Origin: Morinoia aosen | Lineage: Eukaryota; Arthropoda; Malacostraca; Amphipoda; Talitridae | DNA: 64,000 nucleotides | Direction: 5' to 3' | Assembly: GCA_030386875.1 (NCBI GenBank) | Contig: JASJYW010000026.1 | Location: 9,318,246 to 9,382,245 of the forward strand | Shown: one piece after another, positions 1 through 10,876 of the stretch | Layout: each line of letters begins with the position of its first letter | How positions within the stretch are numbered: position 1 is the stretch's first letter | Notes under the pieces: model-generated | What the model was told of the DNA's origin: nothing | Database searches by the model: none | What the model saw: the letters and a program-made list of their open reading frames with translations, nothing else | Position numbers and translations under genes: made by a program

Positions 1-3000
1 CCCGTGGCGACATAGGCGGAAAGTGCATATTTAGCCGATTCCACGGTCGACAGAGCTAAAATGCGTGTTTTGGGCCATTCCTAGGCCGAATGCGGTGAAA
101 ATCACGTCGTTTGCTGTTTCCCGTGGCGACATAGGCGGAAAGTGCATATTTAGCCGATTCCACGGTCGACAGAGCTAAAATGCGTGTTTTATGCCATTCC
201 TAGGCCGAATGCGGTGAAAATCACGTCGTTTGCTGTTTCCCGTGGCGACATAGGCGGAAAGTGCATATTTAGCCGATTCCACGGTCGACAGAGCTAAAAT
301 GCGTGTTTCGGGCCATTCCTAGGCCGAATGCGGTGAAAATCACGTCGTTTGCTGTTTCCCGTGGCGACATAGGCGGAAAGTGCATGTTTAGCCGTTTCCA
401 CGGTCGACAGAGGAAAAATGCGTGTTTTGGGCCATTCCTAGGCCGAATGCGGTGAAAATCACGTCGTTTGCTGTTTCCCGTGGCGACATAGGCGGAAAGT
501 GCATATTTAGCCGATTCTACGGTCGACAGGGCTAAAATGCGTGTTTTTGGCCATTCCTAGGCCGAATGCGGTGAAAATCACATCGTTTGCTGTTTCCCGT
601 GGCGACATAGGCGGAAAGTGCATATTTAGCCGTTTCCACGGTCGACAGAGCTAAAATGCGTGTTTGGGGCCATTCCTAGGCCGAATGCGGTGAAAATCAC
701 GTCGTTTGCTGTTTCCCGTGGCGACATAGGCGGAAAGAGCATATTTAGCCGATTCCACGGCCGACAGAGCTAAAATGCGTGTTTTGGGCCATTCCTAGGC
801 CGAATGCGGTGAAAATCACGTCGTTTGCTGTTTCCCGTGGCAACATGGGCGGAAAGTGCATATTTTGCCGATTCCACGGTCGACAGAGCGAAAATGCGTG
901 TTTTGGGCCATTCCTAGGCCGAATGCGGTGAAAATCACGTCGTTTGCTGTTTCCCGTGGCGACATAGGCGGAAAGTGCATATTCAGCCGATTCCACGGTC
1001 GACAGAGCTAAAATGCGTGTTTTTGGCCATTCCTAGGCCGAATGCGGTGAAAATCACGTCGTTTTCTGTTTCCCGTGGCGACATAGGCGGAAAGTGCATA
1101 TATAGCCGATTCCACGGTCGACAGAGCTAAAATACGTGTTTTGGGCCATTCCTAGGCCGAATGCGGTGAAAATCACGTCGTTTGCTGTTTCCCGTGGCGA
1201 CATAGTCGGAAAGTGCATATTTAGCCGATTCCACGGTCGACAGTGCTAAAATGCGTTTTTTGGGCCATTCCTAGGCCGAATGCGGTGAAAATCATCTCGT
1301 TTGCTGTTTCCCGTGGCGACATAGGCGGAAAGTGCATATTTAGCCGATTCCACGGTCGACAGAGCTAAAATGCGTGTTTTGGGCCATTCCTAGGCCGAAT
1401 GCGGTGAAAATCACGTCGTTTGCTGTTTCCCGTGGCGACATAGGCGGAAAGTGCATATTTAGCCGATTCCACGGTCGACAGAGCTAAAATGCGTGTTTTA
1501 TGCCATTCCTAGGCCGAATGCGGTGAAAATCACGTTGTTTGCTGTTTCCCGTGGCGACATAGGCGGAAAGTGCATATTTAGCCGTTTCCACGGTCGACAG
1601 AGCTAAAATGCGTGTTTGGGGCCATTCCTAGGCCGAATGCGGTGAAAATCACGTCGTTTGCTGTTTCCCGTGGCGACATAGGCGGAAAGAGCATATTTAG
1701 CCGATTCCACGGCCGACAGAGCTAAAATGCGTGTTTTGGGCCATTCCTAGGCCGAATGCGGTGAAAATCACGTCGTTTGCTGTTTCCCGTGGCAACATAG
1801 GCGGAAAGTGCATATTTAGCCGATTCCACGGTCGACAGAGCGAAAATGCGTGTTTTGGGCCATTCCTAGGCCGAATGCGGTGAAAATCACGTCGTTTGCT
1901 GTTTCCCGTGGCGACATAGGCGGAAAGTGCATATTCAGCCGATTCCACGGTCGACAGAGCTAAAATGCGTGTTTTTGGCCATTCCTAGGCCGAATGCGGT
2001 GAAAATCACGTCGTTTTCTGTTTCCCGTGGCGACATAGGCGGAAAGTGCATATATAGCCGATTCCACGGTCGACAGAGCTAAAATGCGTGTTTTGGGCCA
2101 TTCCTAGGCCGAATGCGGTGGAAATCACGTCGTTTGCTGTTTCCCGTGGCGACATAGGCGGAAAGTGCATAGTTAGCCGTTTCCACGGTCTACAGAGCTA
2201 AAATGCGTGTTTTGGGCCATTCCTAGGCCGAATTCGGTGAAAATCACGTCGTTGGCTGTTTCCCGTGGCGACATAGGCGGAAAGTGCATATTTAGCCGAT
2301 TCTACGGTCGACAGAGCTAAAATGCGTGTTTTAGGCCATTCCTAGGCCGAATGCGGTGAAAATCACGTCGTTTGCTGTTTCTCGTGGCCACATAGGCGGA
2401 AAGTGCATATTTAGCCGATTCCACGGGCGACAGAGCTAAAATGCGTGTTTTGGGCCATTCCAAGGCCGAATGCGGTGAAAATCACGTCGTTTGCTGTTTC
2501 CCGTGGCGACATAGGCGGAAAGTGCATATTTAGCCGATTCCACGGTCGACAGAGCTAAAATGCGTGTTTTGGGCCATTCCTAGGCCGAATGCGGTGAAAA
2601 TCACGTCGTTTGCTGTTTCCCGTGGCGACATAGGCGGAAAGTGCATATTTAGCCGATTCCACGGTCGACAGAGGTAAAATGCGTGTCTTGGGCCATTTCC
2701 AGGCCGAATGCGGTGAAAATCACGTCGTTTGCTGTTTCCCGTGGCGACATAGGCGGAAAGTGCATATTTAGCCGATTCCACGGTCGACAGGGCTAAAATG
2801 CATGTTTTGGGCCATTCCTAGGCCGAATGCGGTGAAAATCACGTCGTTTGCTGTTTCCCGTGGCGAAATAGGCGGAAAGTGCATATTTAGCCGTTTCCAC
2901 GGTCGACAGAGCTAAAATGCGTGTTTTGGGCCATTCCTAGGCCGAATGCGGTGAAAATCACGTCGTTAGCTGTTTCCCGTGGCGACACAGGCGGAAAGTG

Positions 3001-3610
3001 AATATTTAGCCGTTTCCACGGTCGACAGGGCTAAAATGCGTGTTTTGAGCCATTCCTAGGCCGAATGCGATGAAAATCACGTCGTTTGCTGTTTCCCGTG
3101 GCGACATAGGCGGAAAGTGCATATTTAGCCGTTTCCACGGTCGACAGAGCTAAAATGCGTGTTATGGGCCATTCCTAGGCCGAATGCGGTGAAAATCACG
3201 TCGTTTGCTGTTTCCCTTGGCGACATAGGCGGAAAGTGCATATTTAGCCGATTCCACGGTCGACAGAGCTAAAATGCGTGTTTTGGGCCATTCCTAGGCC
3301 GAATGCGGTGAAAATCACGTCGTTTGCTGTTTCCCGTGGCGACATAGGCGGAAAGTGCATATTTAGCCGATTCCACGGTCGACAGAGCTAAAATACGTGT
3401 TTTGGGCCATTCCTAGGCCGAATGCGGTGAAAATCACGTCGTTTGCTGTTTCCCGTGGCGACATAGTCGGAAAGTGCATATTTAGCCGATTCCACGGTCG
3501 ACAGTGCTAAAATGCGTGTTTTGGGCCATTCCTAGGCCGAATGCGGTGAAAATCACCTCGTTTGCTGTTTCCCGTGGCGACATAGGCGGAAAGTGCATAT
3601 TTAGCCGATT
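1..3610. repeat. 119-bp satellite array, left block
   Basis: About 30 head-to-tail copies of a 119-bp monomer; the motif CCCGTGGCGACATAGGCGG recurs every 119 bp from position 1. Landmarks within a monomer are GTCGAC, GGGCCATTCCTAGGCCG and the CACGTCGTTTGCTG block. The unit has roughly 11 CpGs and is far more GC-rich than the inserted elements. Variants mark higher-order copies: the block at 745-1948 repeats at 952 bp (8 monomers), and a run of marked monomers (AATACG, CATAGTCGG, CAGTGCT) at about 1131-1296 recurs at about 3392-3556. The array stops abruptly at 3610, where the LTR of element 1 begins. No gene is supported inside it. Confidence 0.98.
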
Positions 3611-3814
3611 TGTGCGCACAACGCAGGTAGAAGTAAACTCGGAGTGAAGGCTGGGACGATTTATTGGTAGATGTTATTGGTGTGGACGGCAGTACAAGAG
3701 TGAACCGCTAGATGTTATCAGCAAGGGAAGCAAAACAGGATTGAGCGGCTATGCCTCGACATGATCGGCTTATATCACCTCTGTTTAGTACTAATACCCA
3801 GATAGATGACTGCA
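3611..3814 (-). repeat. 3' LTR of element 1
   Basis: This 204-bp block starts TG and ends CA in either orientation (plus strand TGTGCGCACAACG to GATGACTGCA). It sits directly between satellite on the left and a polypurine tract on the right, which is the expected place of a 3' LTR for a minus-strand element. On the minus strand it has GATATAAG, a possible TATA box, and ACCAATAAAT, a likely poly(A) signal that is also present in the LTRs of element 2. There is no second copy in the window, so LTR-LTR dating is impossible. Confidence 0.8.
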
Positions 3815-3830
3815 TATAACTCCCCCCCCA
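3815..3830 (-). other. polypurine tract of element 1
   Basis: The minus strand reads TGGGGGGGGAGTTATA immediately before the TG of the LTR. Element 2 has the matching GGGGGGAGCATA just before its 3' LTR. This is the priming site for plus-strand DNA synthesis in LTR elements. Confidence 0.8.
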
Positions 3831-5672
3831 AAACGAGTGAAAGCTACACTTCAAAATGAACTGAATTAATATGCAAAATTAATTGAACTAATTGCCCAGC
3901 TAAACTTACTCAAACCAATTAACTCACAAGTTTTTCTCAAAGCTTAATTAAATATCAATTAATTTACTGCAAAATAAAGCAAATATCAAGCTTTAAAGAA
4001 CCATATGATGTGCAGGCATCTTTACGAAACGTTCTTCGTAAATATCAAAGACCAAATTACGTTTACTCTACAACACTCATAATAGCAAAAAAAAATTTAT
4101 TAATCAAATGTTTAATCGCACCAGCCAATCGTTATTATAATATAGGAAAGCATCAAGCAAAACAAAGTATGCTTCCGCGAACAATATTGCACATACTTGC
4201 TTAAAAAAATAAAACGCTCGATACGCTACTGTTAACTTAACCCAAAAACGCAAGATAACTGTCACCAAAGTTCTAAACTAAAGCAGGATAAACCATGTGC
4301 TAAAAGAAAAATGCTTAACTAACTTATCCCCTGCCAATCAGGTTAGTTATCCACATAGTAAATTTAAAACGCAAAACACTATAAATTTAAACACATGTTT
4401 AGGATCATTGAAAATTGAATTAATAAACCGAAACATCAGTAAATGTAGAACACCGCATTCCAAAAAAAATTTTACTCCTTTTTTTTTTAAACACCTCTTT
4501 CTTTAAAACTTAGTTTATAACCGCAATCAAACCACAGCCTGGATTAAACATAACCAAAGCTCAGCATGATCGCAAATACAGAAAATTATTGCATATTCTC
4601 ATATAAAAAGCAAAATAAGCAAAAACGAGTAAAACACGCAGTTTAAAACTGGTAAAGAAGAACCGTTAACACCACTAAATATTTTATTGGTTAACGCAAG
4701 CAAAAGATTATAGTTAAAGCGCATTAAACTAAAATGCATTAGCAAAAAAACATGTTAGAACCTCGAGAAAAAATAAATTAATTAACTTACTGATTTCAAG
4801 TCGCAGAAACATCTTAACTAAAGAAAGAAAGAAAAAAAAAATATTCCCTATTAATACTTTAATACTTTATCCTCTCTGCTAATACAACCCGGTGTAGTAT
4901 ATATTAACCAAATATAAAACGCCAAAATGAAAAATACGGTTACGTAAATTCTTTAGAAATTCAAGAAATAAATTTTACGCACCGAAACCACAGTCACAGT
5001 TTCTGTTAAACAGCTACCTTTTTACCACAGACAACCAAAAAAAAACATAGCATTTAAAAAGAAATAATTTTTTTTTTCAAAACGCTCCAACCAGAATAAT
5101 GATAACGCATTTGAAAAAACTAAGAAAACTTAATAATTAAAAGCATCAAGCGAAGCATGCAAAAAAACGAAGCTGCTGACTTACCGTGCTCTTATACAAC
5201 CAGCACGTCGCCAGCCGGCAGAACGTCGTAAAGGGTAAAAGTCAAACGCCATTCATATTGATAAAAATAATCCTCGGTAGACCGAATAAAATAAACCAAC
5301 ATCCTACATCATCGCAATAAATTTTAAAAATCACTAGCGAAATGAAATGCTCGTGTTTCGAATGTGTCCTTCTTAAACACATTAAAACTAGAGTTACCAA
5401 AACGTCTAACATCAAAAATAAATAATGAAATTCCTTAATTAACATCTTAAGAAGGAACGCGTCATCATGAAAAAATAATCATCTTAAAGTTAACTCATAG
5501 GTTTAAATTTATCACTGCGCGCATTTAATTTATCGCATTTTTCTCGCGATTAATAATTTCTATTTCACTGCGCGCCTCTTTCAAATAACTGTTCCAATTT
5601 CCATTAAATTTTCTTTCCTAAATAATTTGAAATAAATCATTTTCACGTTGGCAAGCTTATCACCCCAGTTCA
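3831..5672 (-). other. AT-rich 3' non-coding region of element 1
   Basis: About 1.8 kb between the small membrane-protein ORF and the polypurine tract. It is very AT-rich with many A runs. The short ORFs here (for example around 4010-4506 and 5242-5445) show no recognisable domain and no match to the corresponding region of element 2. I see no gene here. Confidence 0.7.
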
Positions 5673-5957
5673 TTAGTGTTGATCTTGCAGACTTAGTAAA
5701 TTTGTTGATCTCCTATGAAGAGTATGAAGGATCATGGCGAGTCCTAATGTCGACAACAGGATGAGGATCGCTATCAGCGCGATCTCCATGTTATTGAACT
5801 TCTGGTCAAACGCCATTGACGTGCAGATGACCAAAAATTCGTCATTTCCAGCGAAGGTCGTCGCCGCACCCGCGACAGCCTCGCCCTCAAACGCCTCAGC
5901 CATGGTTGACTCGTCCCGCGCATGCGCTGCAAAGAACGAATACAGAAAGATTAGCAC
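5673..5957 (-). CDS. small single-pass membrane protein ORF of element 1 (ORF3b)
   Basis: A 94-residue ORF from a GTG codon; an ATG lies 18 codons further in, so the true start is uncertain. The first ~12 residues are hydrophobic and end in an Ala-His-Ala pattern, resembling a signal peptide. A short polar, acidic segment follows, then a strong membrane segment at about residues 58-78 (Ile/Leu/Ala rich), then a short basic tail beginning His-Arg-Arg. This would be a tiny type I membrane protein. Element 2 has an ORF of the same design at the same place (62013-62366) with little sequence identity. It lies where env sits in errantiviruses but is far too short for a fusion glycoprotein. The function is unknown. 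Confidence 0.55.
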   Translation of the reverse strand: MLIFLYSFFAAHARDESTMAEAFEGEAVAGAATTFAGNDEFLVICTSMAFDQKFNNMEIALIAILILLSTLGLAMILHTLHRRSTNLLSLQDQH

Positions 5958-6055
5958 GGCCGTTTAAATAAAATAATTACAACATACAATTTGGTATCAA
6001 CTCTCGGTTGTCTGACAACTGTCCTTGACAACCACGATAGTCTAGCCTGAAGCAA

Positions 6056-6265
6056 TTAAACGCTGATCATGTGTGACCGGTGACAAGACACCTCTCTCAA
6101 TCTAAATTTGCTGATCGCCGGACATTCCGACGGAACAAAAATAGCCCGGCGCGAGACTGCAGCATACGGCCGCAGCGTCAAAACAACCCGTCTCGCAAGG
6201 TGAACAGCAACCTCAGCTATTTGCAATTCGACGTCGTCGCATCCGTTCATCATTAAAACTGTCAA
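6056..6265 (-). CDS. short ORF upstream of the membrane-protein ORF, element 1 (ORF3a)
   Basis: A 69-residue ORF between pol and the membrane-protein ORF, without a recognised domain. It begins at a TTG codon and the frame is open a little further upstream. Near its start a stretch (Thr-Val-Leu, acidic Asp-Asp-Val-Glu-Leu, then alternating hydrophobics) can be aligned by eye with the end of the matching ORF of element 2 at 61692-61919. That weak similarity and the shared position are the only support for it being coding. It may be a decayed first exon of a longer third gene. Confidence 0.35.
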   Translation of the reverse strand: MTVLMMNGCDDVELQIAEVAVHLARRVVLTLRPYAAVSRRAIFVPSECPAISKFRLREVSCHRSHMISV

Positions 6266-6614
6266 TTTAGCAAAACGGATGTCTGAATGAATTCAATTAA
6301 AAAATGAGTGAAACGTCTTAGCGACAGCTAGACGAGACAGTACAAATTCCTCTGGGGTAAACGTCTAACATTTACATCAAATTACTTGAGCATAAAGCAA
6401 CAATAAGATTAACATATAAACATACAACGCATTGATTAATATGAAAGCAAGCATATTGCATATAGCGAAGAAAATGCTTCTAAAATTATGATTATATCTC
6501 TTAACATTATTGATAAACAAACGGTAAAACAATGGTAAGCGGTTAAAAACGGTAAAAGGGTAATATTACGCGTCGATTAGTTAGCACGTCACATAGTCCA
6601 ATGAATTCGTCCTT
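6266..6614 (-). other. spacer between pol and ORF3a of element 1
   Basis: About 350 bp of AT-rich sequence. On the minus strand a pyrimidine-rich stretch ending CCCCAG/AGG occurs near 6352 and could be a 3' splice site for the small ORFs, matching the better acceptor at 61610 in element 2. Nothing else is recognisable. Confidence 0.35.
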
Positions 6615-9600
6615 TTAACTCACAGATTTTACCTTTTTAAGCGGTAAAAGATGATTAAGGTTACTTCTAACGATTTTAGATCCAATTTTAATATCAGCGT
6701 AATTACGTTTAACCTTTTGGACGACCGCAGGCCCAATCCAAGTTAATTCCAATTTATGGGTCTTGTTATGATTCCTTAATAGGACTCTGTCACCAACTTG
6801 AATATCCTTATTGCGCCGCTTAAGGTTTCTATAAAGATTTCGCTCTGTTGTGTTGTTAATAATTAAATTTCGTATATTTTCTATTGTTCGAACGGCTTCT
6901 CTAGCTCTAATATTCACTAAATCTATTTCTTCATCAAAACTGTAAATTACTGAATCGAAACTGTCAGACTGATAATAGGCACACGTATCGCGATGGAACA
7001 TTATATAGCTTGGTGTTTCGCCAATAGTAGAGTTTAAAGAATTATTCAAGGCATTTTCTACTACTTCCAATAATTGGTCCCACTCTACATTAACAATACT
7101 ATTTACATATAGTTTTAACAGATTCGTAATTTTTTTATTGTTGCGCTCCACGACGGCGTTAGAATGCGGGCTGTAAGCCAGAACTTCCCTTTTTGAAATG
7201 GCATGTAATTTTGCAAATTGTTTGAGAGCCACTGATTTAAACTCCCAAGCATTATCTGAAATGAGCGTCTTGGGGTAACCGAGTAATGAGAAACAGTTGC
7301 TTAAGCAAGAAATCACTGTTTCTGTATTTCGATTTGAAATGGCATATAAACGACAAAATCTCGAGAAAAGGTCAATCACAACAAGAATATATTTATTTCC
7401 ATTATCAGTTACTTTAAGTGGGCCAAGCAAATCAATTGATACAACTTCGAAAGGTTTTGTAGCTATTGGAGCTGTTAAAATTTTGATTGGAACTGAAGGT
7501 TTTGCTTTAATAATTCTACACACCTCGCAATGCTGAACAAATTTCCGTACAATAGTTTTCTCTAATTGATTCCAATATTTCAACTTAAATTTGAACAAAG
7601 TATGCTTGTGATCTACGTGATACAAACTATGTATCGCTAGGACAGCTTTACTCATTAATGAATTAGGGACAACTGCAGTCAAAATTGTACTCGGTCGATT
7701 ATCAATTTCTCTACGTCTATAAAGAATATTATTTAACATTAGAAATTTATCTAAGTCAGGAATAGTCGAAACACTGTCATTCAACAAAGCATTCTTAATC
7801 TCTATACAAAAAGCGTCGTTGTTTTGTTCGTCGATAAATTCCTTAATCGTCCACGATATCTCAGCTTCAGTTGGTACGTAGTCTATCAGCGCGGGTCTAG
7901 CGCTTTTGTCTGCTGCACTGTCAGCATCGTCTCGAGTCGAGGGCAGGTCAACTACCTCGCTTCCTGTCGTTCGTTTGTGTCGTGCTCGAGTCTCCACAAC
8001 ACAAACTTCTGATTCAAATGCGACTTCCAAATCATCACAAGAATTTAGTTCTTTAAGATTTAATTTCTCGTTATTAACAGGTAATCTGCTTAAATAGTCT
8101 GCAACAACGTTCTCTTTACCAGGCAGATATTTTACCAGGGGTTCAAAGGAATTTACATCTATGCACCAACGAGCCATGTTAGTGTCCTCAGGTAATTTTT
8201 TATTAAACAGTGGTGCAAGAGGACGGTGGTCGGTGTAGACGCGAACCGTATATCCTGTAATTAAGTATTTAAAATGCTTTAAGGCAGCGTGTATCGCGTA
8301 AAATTCTTTTTTGGTAGTCGAGTACCGACGCTGGCTGGAGTTTAAATTTTTACTATAATAAGCTATGGGTCTTAGAATTTTGTCGCTTGAATCATCCGCT
8401 TGCATTAGTACAGCTCCTATTCCTGAATTGGAAGCATCAGTAAACACATGAAAGTCCTTGTTATAGTCGGGATGTCTCAGAACTGTGTCAGAAGTCAATA
8501 AAGATTTCAGGAACACAAAGCTTTTCTGACATTCATTAGTCCAAGTGTAACCTACATTTTTTCTCAAAAGATTGTACAAGGGACTTGCTACTTCAGCGAA
8601 ATTTGGTAGGAAACTGCGAAAATAATTCGCCAAACCTAAAAACTGTTGTAATTCTTTAACATTGGTTGGCGCTCGGCATTCTTGTAATTTTTTTGAATAT
8701 TTACATTTAATTCCATCTGCGGCAATGACATGGCCCAAATACTCGAGTTCTTTTTTAAAGAAATGGCATTTCTCAAGCTTTAAGGATAATTTACCGGCTC
8801 GCAGCAATTTAAGCACCATTTCTATATCAGTTAAATGTTGAGTTTTATTTTTAGAAAATACCAAGATGTCATCGAGGAATACAAACGCGAGCTTTCCCAA
8901 AATGGGTGAGAGCGCTGATATCATGAGTTTTTGAAATATTCCCGGACTCGTTGAGAGTCCGAACGGTACCCTACAGAACTGGTACTTACGGTAATTGACG
9001 CTAAAAGCGGTATACTTCCTACTTTCTTTTTCTAATTCAATTTGATGGAATGCGCTGCGCAAATCAAGGTTAGAGAACCACGTGTTACCTCCTAACGTTG
9101 CTAGTATATCATCAATCCGGGGAATGGGATATGAATGTTTAATTAAAACTTTATTCAAAGCACGAAAGTCGATAACGGGCCGTAAATCGCCTGACTTCTT
9201 TTTAACGACAATGACAGGGAAATTAAAATCAGATGATGATTCCTCTATTATTCCCTGATCGAGCATGTCGTTAGTTATTCTCATTACCTCTTCTTGGTAC
9301 TTATGAGGTATGCGGTAGGGAGCTAAATTTAACACAGGCGCATCAGTCTTCAACTGAATATGATGCTTCAAAATGTTGGTTACACCTATTTTTTCTCCCT
9401 CCAAAGTTACCACGTCACGGAATTTATTTAACAAATTAACTAAAGGTAATTGAATGTCTTCTTCATTACAGGAAATATCATTTACCCTTAAGTCACGTCT
9501 TAACTCCTTTTCTCCACCTTCTCCACTCGATTCTAACTTCTTATTATCAACAATATCAACAGAAATTGCACCTCTGCCACGAGTATCAGCTTCCGAACAA

Positions 9601-10691
9601 AGTTTCCTATCAACTATGGCATTCCTTCCGCCACATGTCGATTTAACTTCCATCGTATCTGACCCCGCAACAAAATTTACTTCAACCTCACACGCATCTC
9701 TGAGCGCTGTGTCAACACTTGTTAAATACATTTCGCTCTCAATATCATCAGCTTTTATCAATTCCACGTGGCATAGCATCGTGTTCTCAGAGAAGTACAA
9801 CGTTTCTTCGTTAGCATTTAGAATCATGACGGGTACCACACCGTCTTCATTTACTTGCACAATTGAGTCAGCTATTAAAGCACCATTGTCAAAACATCTT
9901 TTGAGAACCATATATTCTCCTACAATTGGTTTCCTAATGAACCCATAAACAACGTTAAGCGAATTACCAGGTACCTCAGCCTGATTACAATGAACAATTA
10001 ATTGTTTTGTTCTCATTGTCTGTGCCTGAGCTACCGCAGCTCTCATGCTCTGCCTCTGAGCTACCTCAGCTCTCATTGTCCTGCAGTCAGCATTTTCTCT
10101 CCTGCAGTCAGCATTGTTTCTGCTGCAGTCAGCATTTTTTAATTGACTCTTGGTCCTTCTGGCGACCGCAATCTCTGATAACAGACAATCACTCTTCATT
10201 ATTTTTTGCATTACAGCTTCTCTGCTTAACAAAGGTTCCACATTTAGATCTTGAAAAGGAATTGCAACATTATTCCAAAGAAGTTCCTTCTCTCTGAAAT
10301 TTATTACGGCGTCTTTTAAGACGTCACGGCCTAGAATTAAATCATAATTAAATTTCGCTTCACGAACGATAAGTGCACTTGTTTTAACTACTTTACTTGT
10401 GCCCGGGATTTTAATGGATAACTCTACCTCTCCCGTCACGTCGCTCTTCCCGCTTATTCCCTTGACTCTTAATTTACTCGGCTTGACTTCATCACTCAAA
10501 TTTTTAATCTGTCTGTAACTAATAAGGCACTTCTCCGATCCACTGTCAATTAAAGCATTTAGATACTGATCGTTATTTTTGATAATTATGGTTGGCTTAT
10601 TGCCCTCTTTAAATGACACTAATCCAGAATTTTTATCAACATTCTTTACAACGGACACAGAAAAATATGATTCCACGTTTTGCCTTGACAA
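6615..10691 (-). CDS. Pol polyprotein of element 1: protease, RT, RNase H, integrase
   Basis: A 1358-residue open frame. Domains in order: aspartic protease with Asp-Ser-Gly at residues 49-51; reverse transcriptase with a catalytic Asp at about 543, the VPFGLSTSP box near 575-583 and the FLDD box at 605-608; RNase H with TDAS near 751-754 and YTDH near 819-822; integrase with a zinc-binding region (His ~1021-1030, Cys 1055 and 1058) and catalytic Asp 1087, Asp 1146 and Glu 1182, a D-D(35)-E arrangement. The start at 10691 is only the first codon after a stop. The pol frame should be entered from gag by -1 frameshifting at 10889-10883, but it is interrupted by a TGA at 10757-10755 and the segment to about 10697 is displaced by a compensating pair of indels. 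The protease-RT linker carries tandem micro-repeats (residues ~185-227). All catalytic residues are present, but the fusion to gag is broken in this copy. Confidence 0.93.
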   Translation of the reverse strand: MSRQNVESYFSVSVVKNVDKNSGLVSFKEGNKPTIIIKNNDQYLNALIDSGSEKCLISYRQIKNLSDEVKPSKLRVKGISGKSDVTGEVELSIKIPGTSKVVKTSALIVREAKFNYDLILGRDVLKDAVINFREKELLWNNVAIPFQDLNVEPLLSREAVMQKIMKSDCLLSEIAVARRTKSQLKNADCSRNNADCRRENADCRTMRAEVAQRQSMRAAVAQAQTMRTKQLIVHCNQAEVPGNSLNVVYGFIRKPIVGEYMVLKRCFDNGALIADSIVQVNEDGVVPVMILNANEETLYFSENTMLCHVELIKADDIESEMYLTSVDTALRDACEVEVNFVAGSDTMEVKSTCGGRNAIVDRKLCSEADTRGRGAISVDIVDNKKLESSGEGGEKELRRDLRVNDISCNEEDIQLPLVNLLNKFRDVVTLEGEKIGVTNILKHHIQLKTDAPVLNLAPYRIPHKYQEEVMRITNDMLDQGIIEESSSDFNFPVIVVKKKSGDLRPVIDFRALNKVLIKHSYPIPRIDDILATLGGNTWFSNLDLRSAFHQIELEKESRKYTAFSVNYRKYQFCRVPFGLSTSPGIFQKLMISALSPILGKLAFVFLDDILVFSKNKTQHLTDIEMVLKLLRAGKLSLKLEKCHFFKKELEYLGHVIAADGIKCKYSKKLQECRAPTNVKELQQFLGLANYFRSFLPNFAEVASPLYNLLRKNVGYTWTNECQKSFVFLKSLLTSDTVLRHPDYNKDFHVFTDASNSGIGAVLMQADDSSDKILRPIAYYSKNLNSSQRRYSTTKKEFYAIHAALKHFKYLITGYTVRVYTDHRPLAPLFNKKLPEDTNMARWCIDVNSFEPLVKYLPGKENVVADYLSRLPVNNEKLNLKELNSCDDLEVAFESEVCVVETRARHKRTTGSEVVDLPSTRDDADSAADKSARPALIDYVPTEAEISWTIKEFIDEQNNDAFCIEIKNALLNDSVSTIPDLDKFLMLNNILYRRREIDNRPSTILTAVVPNSLMSKAVLAIHSLYHVDHKHTLFKFKLKYWNQLEKTIVRKFVQHCEVCRIIKAKPSVPIKILTAPIATKPFEVVSIDLLGPLKVTDNGNKYILVVIDLFSRFCRLYAISNRNTETVISCLSNCFSLLGYPKTLISDNAWEFKSVALKQFAKLHAISKREVLAYSPHSNAVVERNNKKITNLLKLYVNSIVNVEWDQLLEVVENALNNSLNSTIGETPSYIMFHRDTCAYYQSDSFDSVIYSFDEEIDLVNIRAREAVRTIENIRNLIINNTTERNLYRNLKRRNKDIQVGDRVLLRNHNKTHKLELTWIGPAVVQKVKRNYADIKIGSKIVRSNLNHLLPLKKVKSVS
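10006..10142 (-). repeat. in-frame micro-repeats in the pol linker of element 1
   Basis: On the plus strand CTGCAGTCAGCATT occurs three times at about 24-bp spacing, next to three degenerate copies of a TGAGCTACCGCAGCTCTCAT-like unit. On the coding strand these give repeated Asn-Ala-Asp-Cys-Arg and Met-Arg-Ala-x-Val-Ala-Gln units. The reading frame is preserved. Element 2 has no such repeats in its corresponding linker. Confidence 0.85.
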
Positions 10692-10876
10692 TGGTCATTT
10701 TCAAGCTCTTCTTCTTGTAATAAACTATATCTATTTTTACAGTTAAACACAGGGTCAACATACGATTTGGTTATTTCGGGTGGTATCTGGGATTGCCACG
10801 GTTTCTAGTTTAACGAGGTTCGTACCGTTAAATACCTCGGGCTCAATCTGCTTTAACTCTCCCTTACTTCCTCCAC

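Noticed and set aside
745-996. Repeated ORFs of about 60-110 residues throughout the satellite on both strands
   Set aside because: The same peptide family recurs wherever monomers lack a stop in one phase. The monomer is 119 bp (two more than a multiple of three), so each ORF is the repeat read in successive frames. No start context or conservation beyond the repeat itself.
1-3610. CRISPR array
   Set aside because: Whole 119-bp units repeat without distinct spacers, and the context is eukaryotic transposons.
1-3610. CENP-B box in the satellite monomer
   Set aside because: I looked for the TTCG-N4-A-N2-CGGG pattern on both strands of the consensus and did not find it. A centromeric role remains possible but unsupported.
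4010-4506. Plus-strand ORFs of 64-69 residues in the 3' region of element 1
   Set aside because: AT-rich chance ORFs on the antisense strand with Lys/Asn-biased composition and no counterpart in element 2.
9454-9948. 164-residue plus-strand ORF
   Set aside because: Antisense shadow of pol of element 1; Ser-rich composition from the opposite strand, no domain.
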